Positions 8,958-17,352 of a stretch of 64,000 bases of DNA are shown piece after piece (positions within the stretch are counted from its first letter, which is position 1; every line of letters begins with the position of its first letter). The translations under genes were made by a program, and so were the position numbers. Below the pieces are notes generated by a model, which was given only the letters and a program-made list of their open reading frames with translations, was not told the origin of the DNA and did no database searches. Origin of the DNA: Cloacibacillus sp. An23. Lineage in GTDB: Bacteria > Synergistota > Synergistia > Synergistales > Synergistaceae. Location of the stretch: assembly GCF_002159945.1 (NCBI RefSeq), contig NZ_NFJQ01000012.1:62001-126000 (forward strand). The letters run 5' to 3'.

Positions 8958-9505
8958 CTTCCGCCCCGTCGCGCCGCCAGCCAGTAATAGGCGGCGAGGG
9001 TCTTTCCGTCGCGTATCGCGCCGCTGCGCACGAGCACGTCGAGCTCGTCGGGAAGAAAACGGCGCACCTTGATATATTCGTCCTCGTCCTCCGGAAGCTT
9101 CGATGCGGCAAGTTCGGCGGCGTAATAGAGCGTTATCTTCTCAGTTGTGAAACCGGGCGAAGAATACATCTCGGCTATTTTTTCAAGACGCCCCGGCCTG
9201 AGCCCTATCTCTTCCTGGAGCTCGCGCGCAGCCGTGCAGGCTGGATCTTCGCCGTCTTCGACGAGCCCGGCGGGAATTTCGTATATCTCAGCGTCTATCG
9301 CGTGGCGGTACTGCTTCACGAGATAGACGCCGCCGTCGGCGTCCTCGGCGAGCATCGCGACGGCCGGCCTGTGAAGCACGACTTCGCGTATTTTTTCCGA
9401 GCCGGATGGGAATTTGACCGTATCGACCCGGACGTCTATGATGCGCCCCTTATATGGAAATTCGCTTTTTACTATGTTGCGCAGCGGGTTCTTCGTCTCT
9501 TCCAT
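8954..9505 (-). CDS. nudF: NUDIX hydrolase, ADP-ribose pyrophosphatase type
   Basis: Likely hydrolyses ADP-ribose to AMP and ribose-5-phosphate. The 183 residues carry a perfect nudix box from Gly80 to Leu102 (G-x5-E86-x7-R94-E95-x2-E98-E99-x-G101). The preceding VYLVKQYRHAI and EIPAGLVEDGE are typical of ADP-ribose pyrophosphatases. ATG at 9505 with an AGGAGTG site is chosen; the frame is open further upstream but that part overlaps fmt on the same strand. The symbol is by similarity only. Confidence 0.88.
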   Translation of the reverse strand: MEETKNPLRNIVKSEFPYKGRIIDVRVDTVKFPSGSEKIREVVLHRPAVAMLAEDADGGVYLVKQYRHAIDAEIYEIPAGLVEDGEDPACTAARELQEEIGLRPGRLEKIAEMYSSPGFTTEKITLYYAAELAASKLPEDEDEYIKVRRFLPDELDVLVRSGAIRDGKTLAAYYWLAARRGGR

Positions 9506-9513
9506 TTTTATAG

Positions 9514-10449
9514 TCACTCCTGTTCGAGGCTTTCGCCCTCGTTCACGCGCAGGCCGCGCGCCCAGTCTTCGGCGCGCTGCGGCTTCTTGCCCTCGGGCTG
9601 CACCTCGGCGAGACGGAGAGCTCCTTCGCCGCAATAGACGCACGGCGCTCCGCCGTTCGTGAAGTAGGCGCCGGGCGCTCCGGAACCGGCGGCCGCTTCC
9701 GCCCTGTATATGCGGAGCCTCTTGCCGCGCACCATGCAGAAGACTCCGGGAGCCGCTCCGATGCCGCGGATTTTGTCCGCTATCCGGCGCGCCGGCTCGT
9801 TCCAGTCTATTCTGCCTTCGACCTTCTCTATCTTAGGAGCGTACGTCGCCACCGCGTCGTCCTGCGGCGTGAAGCGCCATTCCTCGGGCGGCACGTCGCA
9901 GAGGTAGTGAAGCAGAGTCTCCGAGCCGAGGCGCGCGGCCTTCTCCGCAAGCGACGCGAAGTCGTCCTCAGGCGCGATCTCAAGCTCCGGCTGCGCGAGT
10001 ATCGGGCCGGAGTCCATACCGGCGTCGAGGCGGAATACTGAAACAGCCGTGCTCGTCCGTCCGTCCATCAAAACGCGCTGAAGCGGCGCGGAACCGCGGT
10101 ATTCAGGAAGCTTCGAAGGATGGATGTTGAGACAGCCGTACCTCGCGGCCGAGAGCAGCGGCTCTTTTATAATATGTCCGAAGTCTATGACCAGCATCAC
10201 GTCGGGAGCGTTCGCCATTATCCATTCGACGCGCTCCGCGTCGGCGGAAAGACGCTCCGTCGTATAGGCCGGGATGCCAAGTTTCTGCGCGAGCTCCCAC
10301 ACGGGCGTGCTGCGCATCGCCAAGCCGCGCCCGGCGGCCTTCGGAGCGTTTGTCAGCACCCATTCCGGGCGGAAGCGCACGCTTATCAGCTCGAGGCATC
10401 GCGCAGCGAAGCGCCCCGAGCCGAGGAACGCCGCCGTGATATTACTCAT
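9514..10449 (-). CDS. fmt: Methionyl-tRNA formyltransferase
   Basis: Formylates initiator Met-tRNA using 10-formyl-THF. The 311 residues show FLGSGRFAARCLE at the N-terminus, LVIDFGHIIKEPLL, and the HPSKLPEYRGSAPLQ stretch containing the catalytic Asn-His and SLLP-like motif (NIHPSKLP), followed by DAGMDSGPIL. The C-terminal domain (about 205-311) binds tRNA. Its ATG overlaps the def stop by four bases, the classical def-fmt pair. Confidence 0.95.
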   Translation of the reverse strand: MSNITAAFLGSGRFAARCLELISVRFRPEWVLTNAPKAAGRGLAMRSTPVWELAQKLGIPAYTTERLSADAERVEWIMANAPDVMLVIDFGHIIKEPLLSAARYGCLNIHPSKLPEYRGSAPLQRVLMDGRTSTAVSVFRLDAGMDSGPILAQPELEIAPEDDFASLAEKAARLGSETLLHYLCDVPPEEWRFTPQDDAVATYAPKIEKVEGRIDWNEPARRIADKIRGIGAAPGVFCMVRGKRLRIYRAEAAAGSGAPGAYFTNGGAPCVYCGEGALRLAEVQPEGKKPQRAEDWARGLRVNEGESLEQE

Positions 10450-10940
10450 TTTTCTTCGGACGCGCGGCGCGCGATTTTTTTCTTCATGAACTGACGTTTG
10501 AGCGGCGATACGCGGTCTATCAGCAGCCGCCCGTTCAAGTGGTCTATCTCGTGCGAGAATACGCAGGCGATGAAGCCTTCCAGCTCCCGCGTGACGGTCT
10601 CGCCGTTCTCGTCGGCGTATTCGACCGTCATGCGCTCAGGCGACTCGACCTTCTCGTATATGCCCGGGAAGCTGAGACAGCCTTCCTCGTTTACTACGGA
10701 GCCTTCGGCGGAAAGCACCTTCGGGTTCACGAGCACATACTTGTCGTCCTTGTAGTCGATGACTATTACCTTCTTCGACACCCCGACCTGCGGGGCGGCG
10801 AGCCCTATGCCGTCGTTCGCGTACATCGTATCCCACATGTCCGCGACGAGCGTCTTCAGCTCGCCGTCGAAGACGGTCACCTCCTCCGTCTCCTCGCGGA
10901 GCACCGGGTTTGGATAAACACATATCGTCCTAAGGGCCAT
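10446..10940 (-). CDS. def: Peptide deformylase
   Basis: Removes the N-formyl group from nascent proteins. The 164 residues include all three motifs: GIGLAAPQ (44-51), EGCLS with the metal ligand Cys88, and HEIDH with His130, Glu131 and His134. ATG at 10940 follows GGGAGGT; the open frame extends 22 codons further without a site. First gene of the operon def-fmt-nudix-xerD-punA-deoA. Confidence 0.97.
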   Translation of the reverse strand: MALRTICVYPNPVLREETEEVTVFDGELKTLVADMWDTMYANDGIGLAAPQVGVSKKVIVIDYKDDKYVLVNPKVLSAEGSVVNEEGCLSFPGIYEKVESPERMTVEYADENGETVTRELEGFIACVFSHEIDHLNGRLLIDRVSPLKRQFMKKKIARRASEEK

Positions 10941-10977
10941 AAATTGACCTCCCGTCTCATTTTTCCGTTTCAGCGAT

Positions 10978-11006
10978 ATTCTAACGTAAAAAGCGCCCGC
11001 GCTCAA
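10978..11006 (-). promoter_or_regulatory. Probable promoter of the def operon, embedded in the rpsA terminator
   Basis: Minus strand TTGAGC (11001-11006), 17-base spacer, TAGAAT (10978-10983). The -35 element lies in the loop and descending arm of the rpsA terminator hairpin. Confidence 0.5.
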
Positions 11007-11025
11007 GGTAACTGGCGCGGGCGCT
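10987..11025 (-). terminator. Intrinsic terminator after rpsA
   Basis: A perfect 11-bp GC-rich inverted repeat (11015-11025 with 10992-11002) is followed by TTTTT on the minus strand, 26 bases past the rpsA stop. Confidence 0.85.
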
Positions 11026-11051
11026 GATTTTCGAGGCTTTATGCCTTTATG

Positions 11052-12620
11052 CTAGGCGTCTTCCCTTTCGCGGTTCTTGAGGAAGTCGCCGAGCGTGAAG
11101 TTCATCTCTTCCTGCGGGAGCTGGCTGTTGGAGCTCTCCTGTCTCCTGCGGTCGTCGGGGCGGCGGCGGCGCGGACGCTCGTCGCGTCTCGGCTGGTCGT
11201 CCATCTGGGCGAAGCGGTCGCGCTGCTCGTCGCGCGGCGCGCGCTTCACAGGCTCCTCGTGCGCGGGACGGAGGCTGAGGCGGATGCGGCGCTCGGTCGG
11301 GTTGACCTCAAGCACGCGGGCCGTGACTTCCTGTCCCTCGGTGAGGACGTCTCTCGGGTTCTCGACTCTCTGGTTCGAGAGCTGCGAGATGTGGATGAGC
11401 CCCTCGACGCCTTCCTCAAGCTCGACGAACGCGCCGAAGTCGGCGATACGGACTACCTTCACGGGAACTTCGGCGTCCTTCTGGTATTTCTCGGCGGCGT
11501 TCTTCCACGGGTCGTGGAGCTGCTTGTAGCCGAGGCTGATGCGCTTGCGGTCCTTATCCACGTCTATGATAGAGACTTCGACCTTCTGGCCCTTCTTGAG
11601 CACCTCTTTCGGGTGCTTGATGCGGGTCCAGCTGAGGTCGCCGATGTGGATGAGTCCTTCCACGCCGGGTTCTATTTCAACAAAAGCTCCGAAGTCTGTC
11701 AGGTTGGTGACGGTGCCTTCCGTCGTCTTTCCGGGCGTCCAGCGCTCGGCGACGGTCGTCCACGGATCGTCGAGGGTCTGGCGGATCGAGAGGGAGACGC
11801 GGTTGTTCTCCGTGTCGATGCCGATGACCTTGACTTTCACATGGTCGCCCTTGGCGACGATGTCTTTCGGCTTCGCGTTGCGCTGCCACGCGAGCTCGCT
11901 GATATGGACGAGGCCTTCCATCGCCCCGAGGTTGACGAAAACGCCGAAGGAAGTGATGCTGCTGACGTCGCCCTCAAGGACGTCGCCCTCGTGGACCTGC
12001 TCGTAGAAGGCCTGGCGCGTCTTTGAGAGTTCTTCTTCGATGAGGCTGCGGCGCGAGAAAACGAGGCGGCGTTTTCTGCGGTCTTTTTCAATGAGCTTGA
12101 CGGGGAATTCCTGTCCGACGAGATTGCCGGGGTTCACTCCGCGTCCTTCCTGCGTGAGGTGGGAGATGGGGATGAAGCCCTCTATCCCGCAGCAGTTTAC
12201 TATGAGCCCGCCCTTTACCTTGCGAAGCCCCTTGACGTTGATCGTCTCGTTGTTTTCCGCCTCTTCTTCGAGCTTATTCCAGCGCTCGTCAAATTCGCAG
12301 CGCCAGCGCGAGAGCCCGAGCTGGGCGTCCTCCCCCTGGCCGATGTTCGTTATCTGTACGCGGACTTTGTCGCCGTTAACGGGCTCGAGGGTCTCCTCCA
12401 CGAGCACGCGGTGGGTCCACTCTTTGCGCGGGAGGAATCCCTCGCACTTGTAGCCCACGTCTACGAGCCAGCCGTCCTCCTGTGTATCGACGACTGTCCC
12501 CTCGACGACCTTGCCGCGGTGGAAATCGCCCATCACATCGTACTGCTGCATCATTTCTTCCATCGTTTCTTCTTTTTCCTGCGTTTCGATTACGTCTTCG
12601 TTGTGAAGCTCGTCAACCAT
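11052..12620 (-). CDS. rpsA: 30S ribosomal protein S1
   Basis: RNA-binding ribosomal protein that helps recruit mRNA to the 30S subunit. The 522 residues hold five S1 (OB-fold) domains at roughly 36-105, 122-191, 211-281, 298-367 and 383-452; the last three have the canonical FGxFV...EGLxHIS pattern, while the first two are divergent. A charged Arg/Asp-rich tail (about 455-500) follows. The start is ATG at 12620, nine bases after AGGAGG; an ATG at 12629 overlaps that site and is too close. It follows ispH by 17 bases, an arrangement also common in Clostridia, where the two are sometimes fused. Confidence 0.95.
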   Translation of the reverse strand: MVDELHNEDVIETQEKEETMEEMMQQYDVMGDFHRGKVVEGTVVDTQEDGWLVDVGYKCEGFLPRKEWTHRVLVEETLEPVNGDKVRVQITNIGQGEDAQLGLSRWRCEFDERWNKLEEEAENNETINVKGLRKVKGGLIVNCCGIEGFIPISHLTQEGRGVNPGNLVGQEFPVKLIEKDRRKRRLVFSRRSLIEEELSKTRQAFYEQVHEGDVLEGDVSSITSFGVFVNLGAMEGLVHISELAWQRNAKPKDIVAKGDHVKVKVIGIDTENNRVSLSIRQTLDDPWTTVAERWTPGKTTEGTVTNLTDFGAFVEIEPGVEGLIHIGDLSWTRIKHPKEVLKKGQKVEVSIIDVDKDRKRISLGYKQLHDPWKNAAEKYQKDAEVPVKVVRIADFGAFVELEEGVEGLIHISQLSNQRVENPRDVLTEGQEVTARVLEVNPTERRIRLSLRPAHEEPVKRAPRDEQRDRFAQMDDQPRRDERPRRRRPDDRRRQESSNSQLPQEEMNFTLGDFLKNREREDA

Positions 12621-12637
12621 ACCCAACATCCTCCTGC

Positions 12638-13471
12638 TTACATCTTCTCTAATTTTTGAATAAGTTCTTTTATCAGCCAGTCAGGCGTGCTTCCGCCCGC
12701 GGCTATCCCTACTCTGCTCTTGTTTTGCAGCCACCTCCCGTCCAGCTCGCCCGCGTGCTCGACCCACAGAGAGGGCACTCCAGAAGCGGAGGCTATCTCC
12801 GCAAGCTTGCGCGTGTTGGCGCTGTTTCTTCCACCGAGGACTATTATCCCGTCCGCCTCTTCGGCGAGGCGGCAGACGGACTGCTGGCGAGCCAGCGTAG
12901 CCCGGCAGATCGTATTATAAACCTTTATCTCGGGAGACACGGATACGAACGCCGCGACGAGCTCCGAGAACGTCTCGACGCGCTGAGTCGTCTGGCTCAG
13001 CAGCCCGCACCTCCGTCCCTTAAGCCCCGGCGGTATATCTTCCGCCGAAGCAAGCACGTGCGCCTCCCCCGACGCATACCCCATGATTCCTTGTACTTCA
13101 GGATGCGCCGCGTTTCCTAATATTATCACGATATAGCCCTCTTGTGACAGAGATTTTGCCTTTTCCTGCGCCGTTTTTACAAAAGGGCATGTCCCGTCCA
13201 CCATCTTCGAGCTTTTGCGCCTCAGCGCGTCGAGCACCTCGGGGCGCACGCCGTGCGCGCGGACGAACGAGACCGCGCCGTCCGGCACCTCCTCCGGCGT
13301 TTCCACGACGACGAGCCCCATTTCCTTGAGCCGCGCTATCTCCTGAGGGTTGTGTATCGGGCTGCCGAGCGCGTAGACGCGCGACGACCGGCGCAGTTCC
13401 TCCTCGAGCGTCGTTATCGCGCGCTTGACGCCGAAGCAAAGCCCCGTCGGGTCGGCCGTTATGACCTTCAT
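12638..13471 (-). CDS. ispH: 4-hydroxy-3-methylbut-2-enyl diphosphate reductase
   Basis: Last step of the MEP isoprenoid pathway, making IPP and DMAPP with a [4Fe-4S] cluster. The 277 residues carry the three cluster-binding cysteines Cys12 (GLCFGV), Cys95 (DGTCPFV) and Cys189 (NTICRATLARQ), plus the conserved histidines in the GSPIHNP, RAHGV and AAHPEV motifs. The start ATG at 13471 overlaps the miaA stop (ATGA). Confidence 0.96.
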   Translation of the reverse strand: MKVITADPTGLCFGVKRAITTLEEELRRSSRVYALGSPIHNPQEIARLKEMGLVVVETPEEVPDGAVSFVRAHGVRPEVLDALRRKSSKMVDGTCPFVKTAQEKAKSLSQEGYIVIILGNAAHPEVQGIMGYASGEAHVLASAEDIPPGLKGRRCGLLSQTTQRVETFSELVAAFVSVSPEIKVYNTICRATLARQQSVCRLAEEADGIIVLGGRNSANTRKLAEIASASGVPSLWVEHAGELDGRWLQNKSRVGIAAGGSTPDWLIKELIQKLEKM

Positions 13472-14424
13472 GCGGCGTGCTCCCCGTTCAGATGCGCGAG
13501 GCAGAGCGGCACTGCGCGGCGCAGCGCCTCGGCCTTGGAGATCTCGTCGAAGTCGAACCACACCGCGGGCTCGAAGTGCTTGAACCACGTCGTCTGGCGG
13601 CGCGAGAAGGCTTTCGTCGAGCGTATGTCGCCCTCTATCGCCTCGAGGAAGGTACAGCGCCCCGCGAGATAGTCCACGAGCTCGCGGTAGCCGAAGCCCT
13701 GAAGCGCCGGCAGCGACGGCGAATAGCCGTTGTCGAGAAGCCACTTGACCTCCTCCGGGTAGCCGCTCGCGAACTGCTCCTTGACACGGCGCTCGATATT
13801 TTGATAAAGGTTCGCACGCAGCCGCGTCAGGCCGATGTAGAAAATGTCGTATGGAGATTCCATCTTGCGCTGCTCCCTGTACCACCAGCTCGCGGTCTTG
13901 CCCGTTATCCTGAAGATTTCAAGCGCGCGCATCGTGCGGACGGGGTCGTTCTGGTGTATCTTCGCCCCGGATTCCGGGTCAATCTCGAGCAGCTCGTCGT
14001 GCAGCGCGGCGAGGCCGCGTTCTTCTATCTCCGCGGCAAGCTGCGCGCGCACGGCCTCGTCCTTCGGAAGATCTTCCGAGAGCATGCCGGAGAGCGCGCG
14101 GTAGTAAAACGGAGTGCCGCCTATCAACAGAGGCGCGCGCCCACGCGCGATAATGCGCCGCGCCGCGCCGTCGGCGTCCTGCGCGAAGTCGGCGGCGGAA
14201 TATATCTCGTCGGGGTCGGCTATGTCTATCAGGTGATGGATTATCTCGCGCCGCACCTCGCGCGACACTTTGTCGGTGCCGACGTCGAGATAACGATAGA
14301 CCTGACGCGAGTCTACGGAAATGACCTCTGCGTTCAGCTCCTTCGCGAGCGACAGACTGAATTCCGTCTTTCCAACGGCTGTCGGCCCTATTATCGCAAT
14401 TACGGGAATTTTTTCTTTCGTCAT
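13468..14424 (-). CDS. miaA: tRNA dimethylallyltransferase
   Basis: Adds a dimethylallyl group to A37 of tRNAs reading UNN codons, using DMAPP supplied by the MEP pathway whose last enzyme (IspH) is encoded next door. The 318 residues have the P-loop GPTAVGKT (13-20), the DSRQVYRYLDVGT substrate loop (38-50), LLIGGTPFYYRAL, and the DPVRTMRALE motif. Overlaps of four bases with mutL upstream and ispH downstream indicate translational coupling. Confidence 0.96.
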   Translation of the reverse strand: MTKEKIPVIAIIGPTAVGKTEFSLSLAKELNAEVISVDSRQVYRYLDVGTDKVSREVRREIIHHLIDIADPDEIYSAADFAQDADGAARRIIARGRAPLLIGGTPFYYRALSGMLSEDLPKDEAVRAQLAAEIEERGLAALHDELLEIDPESGAKIHQNDPVRTMRALEIFRITGKTASWWYREQRKMESPYDIFYIGLTRLRANLYQNIERRVKEQFASGYPEEVKWLLDNGYSPSLPALQGFGYRELVDYLAGRCTFLEAIEGDIRSTKAFSRRQTTWFKHFEPAVWFDFDEISKAEALRRAVPLCLAHLNGEHAA

Positions 14425-16166
14425 CTTTCAAACCAGTCGCGTAATTTATTGTTTTCTATTATGAAGACAGTAGGCCTGCCGTGCGGGCAGGTGTACGGAG
14501 TCTCGCAGCGTTCGAGGCGGGCGAGCAGTTCGGCCGCCTCCTCGGGCTCGAAGCGCCGCCCGAGCTTCACGGCGTCGCGGCAGGCGAGCCGCGCCATGCG
14601 CCACCACACCTCGCGGTCGCGCTTCGTCTCGTCGCGCTCCGTCTCGATCCCGCGCAGCGCCGAGCGAAGCATATCGACGGGCGAAAGGTGTCCCTTGCCG
14701 CGTATCGCCGGCACCGCCGTCACCATTCCGTCCGCAGTCTCAAAACCGAGAGCCGCCAGCTCTTTTTCGTAAAGCGCCGCCTCGGGACGGACGGCGGCCG
14801 GAATCTCCATAGGAATGGTAAGTTTCTGCGTCGCGACGTTGTCCCTGAAGTTCTCGCAAATCTCCTCGAAAAGTATCCGCTCGTGCGCCGCGTGCGGGTC
14901 CATTATCGCGAGCGCCTCGGGGAAGTCAAATATCAGAAATCCCTCCGCGCTCTGGCCGATGTATCTCTTCCGCGACGCGAAGGCGGCCCCAGTCTGCGGC
15001 TCTGACTCATCGGCGGGGAAAAATATGCTCTCGACCGGCGAGGCGACGCGCGAAGCGAACGACGGCGCGGCCTTTTTCGAAACAAGGTTCCACGGCTCGG
15101 AGGCCGGCGAAAAATACGCCGGGGCCGCTGGCGCTGGCGGTTCGAAGGATGGCGGCTGTACGCCGCCAAGCGGCATCGACTGGGGCATGACGCCGCCGGC
15201 GGTTATCGAATGTCGCTGCGCATATACGGCCTTCGCGTTGTCGTAGACTATTTTGAAAATTTCCTGGCTTCTGCGGAAGCGTATCTCTTCCTTTGTCGGG
15301 TGAATGTTCACGTCTACGTCGTGAGGCGGCAGGTCTATCAGCACGGCCCACTCTCCGTAGGCCGCGCCCTCGGCGGCGGTCAGCGCCGCGCGCACCGCCG
15401 CGTCCTGCACGCGCCGCCCGTTGACGAAGAGCATCACGACGACGCGGCGCGAATCCGGTATCGGGTTCCACCATACGCGCGCGGAGAGCGGCCCCTGCGA
15501 AGAGCCGGAGAAGAATATCTTCGTCTGCTTTCCCCAGCGGCGCTCTATACACTCGTCAATGGAGGAAGCTCCGCCGTATTCGAGGATTTTCCGCCCCTCT
15601 TCCTGGACGCGGAATGAAACGTCGGGATGTATAAGCGCGTAGTCGTTGACTATCTGCACTATACGGCGCAGCTCCGCCGAGGAGCTTTTGAGGAATTTGC
15701 GCCGCGCGGGAAGGTTGAAGAAAAGATCGTCTATCTGTATCCGCGTCCCCGGCTTCGCGGGAGTCTCGGAATGCAGCGTGATATGACCGGCCTCGCAGCG
15801 AAGCAGACCGCCGGCATCAGCGCCGGCGGCGCGGCTGCGTATCTCCATGCGCGATACGGCCGCGACGCTCGCAAGCGCCTCGCCGCGATAGCCGAGAGTT
15901 GCGATATGTTCAAGATCTTCTAGCGAGCTTATCTTGCTCGTCGCGTAGCGTTCGACCGCGAGCGGCAGCTCCGCGAAGGCGATGCCGCAGCCGTCGTCCT
16001 CGATGACGAACGAGCTCTTGCCGCCCTGCTCGGTGTATATCGAAATGTTCCTTGCCCCGGCGTCGAGCGAGTTCTCGATAAGCTCCTTCGCGACCGAAGA
16101 AGGCCGCTCGATAACCTCCCCCGCCGCGATACGTGTTGAAATGTCAGGCGCAAGACGTTTGATCAT
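14421..16166 (-). CDS. mutL: DNA mismatch repair protein MutL
   Basis: Couples MutS mismatch recognition to strand incision. The 581 residues begin with a GHKL ATPase (Glu28, Asn32, DDGCGI near 57-62, GYRGEAL near 92-98) and a linker at about 320-395. The C-terminal domain has an endonuclease metal motif, Asp423 to Glu434 (DPHAAHERILFE), plus ACRDAVK (528-534) and CPHGRP (560-565), so it should nick DNA itself, as in MutH-lacking bacteria. It has its own promoter next to the lower-GC cassette that separates it from mutS. Confidence 0.96.
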   Translation of the reverse strand: MIKRLAPDISTRIAAGEVIERPSSVAKELIENSLDAGARNISIYTEQGGKSSFVIEDDGCGIAFAELPLAVERYATSKISSLEDLEHIATLGYRGEALASVAAVSRMEIRSRAAGADAGGLLRCEAGHITLHSETPAKPGTRIQIDDLFFNLPARRKFLKSSSAELRRIVQIVNDYALIHPDVSFRVQEEGRKILEYGGASSIDECIERRWGKQTKIFFSGSSQGPLSARVWWNPIPDSRRVVVMLFVNGRRVQDAAVRAALTAAEGAAYGEWAVLIDLPPHDVDVNIHPTKEEIRFRRSQEIFKIVYDNAKAVYAQRHSITAGGVMPQSMPLGGVQPPSFEPPAPAAPAYFSPASEPWNLVSKKAAPSFASRVASPVESIFFPADESEPQTGAAFASRKRYIGQSAEGFLIFDFPEALAIMDPHAAHERILFEEICENFRDNVATQKLTIPMEIPAAVRPEAALYEKELAALGFETADGMVTAVPAIRGKGHLSPVDMLRSALRGIETERDETKRDREVWWRMARLACRDAVKLGRRFEPEEAAELLARLERCETPYTCPHGRPTVFIIENNKLRDWFER

Positions 16167-16206
16167 TAGAAATAGGTGAAGACTCCTTTAAGACATCCAT
16201 TGTTAT

Positions 16207-16235
16207 ATTGTACCCGATTCGGAGAATTTTGTCCC
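16207..16235 (-). promoter_or_regulatory. Probable promoter of mutL-miaA-ispH-rpsA
   Basis: Minus strand GGGACA (16230-16235), 17-base spacer, TACAAT (16207-16212), about 40 bases before the mutL ATG. Confidence 0.5.
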
Positions 16236-16246
16236 TATCCGGCAGA

Positions 16247-17200
16247 TTATTCAGCAGATAAGCCGTCATCCAGCATCATCTCCATAAATTTCTTCATGGC
16301 AAACGTGAAATAAGCGCCCCTCCGATAGCTTATATATGTGTTTCGAACAACATAGTCGCTCTTGATTTTGTAAAAACAGACGCCTCCTGCTGCATCGTCA
16401 TGCTCAACAAGCCTGTTGCTGAGAATGGTTGCTCCAACGCCCATTTTAGTAAAATTATAAGATACTGACGACTGCTCCATTTCAAGCGATACGACAGGTG
16501 AGAATTTGCTTTCATGAAACAACAGGTTGACGCACTCGCGCAAATAATTCGCGTTGGAAAGCAGTATAAACGGGATTTCCTTAAATTCGCTCAGCAGAAC
16601 CTGCTTGTCATCGCCAACCCCGAAAATTCCGTCTCCAAGCTCGCCGTTTCGCAGGCGCTTCGAGCACAAAGACTCGTTGATTTCAAACGACGACGGCACG
16701 GCCAATATCAAACTTTCCCTGTCGCACACCTTCTGCTCATATATATGAGAATCATAGCGTCTGTTGGTAATCACAAAATCAAGCTCGCCCGAATCGAGTC
16801 CATATTTGTTGTGCAGCGTGTTCATCTCTACAATGCTGAGGCTAATATTCGGATATAATTTATGAAACTCAGCTATCTTCCGAGGAACGGCATAATCTAC
16901 CCCGAAGTTATGCCCGCCTATCGCAAGAGTGCCGTTTTGAAGAGACTGAGCGTCATTTAGGAATTGACCGATCCCGCACTCCAGTCGGCGTATTTGTTCC
17001 ACGGCGTGGATGTATTCGACGCCTAGCGGCGTCAGCGACAACGGGTTAGATTTCCTATTAAACAGCGGAGCGCCGAGACGTTCTTCCTCCTTTTTCACCA
17101 TGAGGCTGAGCGTCGACTGCGAAATAAACAGCTTATCCGCAGCTTTAGTAAAACTTTTCTCCTTGTGCACGGCGTAAACATATTCTCTGTATTCGAACAC
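16247..17200 (-). CDS. LysR family transcriptional regulator
   Basis: N-terminal winged helix-turn-helix (about 1-65: YAVHKEKSFTKAADKLFISQSTLS...GAPLFNR) and a periplasmic-binding-like effector domain (about 90-310). The likely start is GTG at 17200, seven bases after GGGGGA; it puts Phe17 of SFTKAA at the usual LysR position. ATG codons at 17233 and 17263 exist but lack a ribosome-binding site and would add an atypical extension into the promoter region. It is divergent from threonine aldolase, the usual layout for a LysR regulator and its target. G+C is low for the window (22 of 60 bases in 16801-16860), suggesting horizontal acquisition. Confidence 0.88.
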   Translation of the reverse strand: MFEYREYVYAVHKEKSFTKAADKLFISQSTLSLMVKKEEERLGAPLFNRKSNPLSLTPLGVEYIHAVEQIRRLECGIGQFLNDAQSLQNGTLAIGGHNFGVDYAVPRKIAEFHKLYPNISLSIVEMNTLHNKYGLDSGELDFVITNRRYDSHIYEQKVCDRESLILAVPSSFEINESLCSKRLRNGELGDGIFGVGDDKQVLLSEFKEIPFILLSNANYLRECVNLLFHESKFSPVVSLEMEQSSVSYNFTKMGVGATILSNRLVEHDDAAGGVCFYKIKSDYVVRNTYISYRRGAYFTFAMKKFMEMMLDDGLSAE

Positions 17201-17226
17201 ATGCAATCCCCCGCATAAGATTTCGT

Positions 17227-17290
17227 CAATCATATGATTATTGATATTTATCAATGTAAACATTTTATAATTTATATTTGATTATATCAA
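17227..17290. promoter_or_regulatory. Divergent control region with three inverted repeats
   Basis: Between the LysR gene and threonine aldolase gene lie AATCATATGATT (17228-17239), TTGATATTTATCAA (17241-17254) and TTGATTATATCAA (17278-17290). All are AT-rich dyads; the last two share TTGAT/ATCAA arms and resemble LysR-type T-N(n)-A sites. The rest of this AT-rich gap holds no gene. Confidence 0.55.
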
Positions 17291-17308
17291 TTCTCTGCGC
17301 TTTAATAT
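17278..17308 (+). promoter_or_regulatory. Possible promoter of the threonine aldolase-symporter unit
   Basis: TTGATT (17278-17283), 19-base spacer, TAATAT (17303-17308). The spacing is long, as is often seen for activator-dependent promoters; the -35 overlaps the third inverted repeat. Confidence 0.35.
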
Positions 17309-17352
17309 AGTAAAGGAATCGTTCTTATCAAAACTATTAAGGAGGCAACGGC

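Noticed and set aside
9514-9643. Upstream extension of the nudix gene
   Set aside because: It overlaps fmt on the same strand and has no ribosome-binding site; ATG at 9505 has one.
11049-12026. Plus-strand 325-codon frame opposite rpsA
   Set aside because: Leu/Val/Asp-rich shadow produced by the repeated S1 domains; no start signals.
12638-13885. Long N-terminal extension of ispH
   Set aside because: The extra 138 residues are miaA read in another frame; the IspH N-terminus MKVITADPTGLCFGV at 13471 is canonical and coupled to the miaA stop.
13477-14772. Plus-strand 431-codon frame opposite miaA and mutL
   Set aside because: It spans two real overlapping genes on the other strand, and its translation lacks any recognisable motif.
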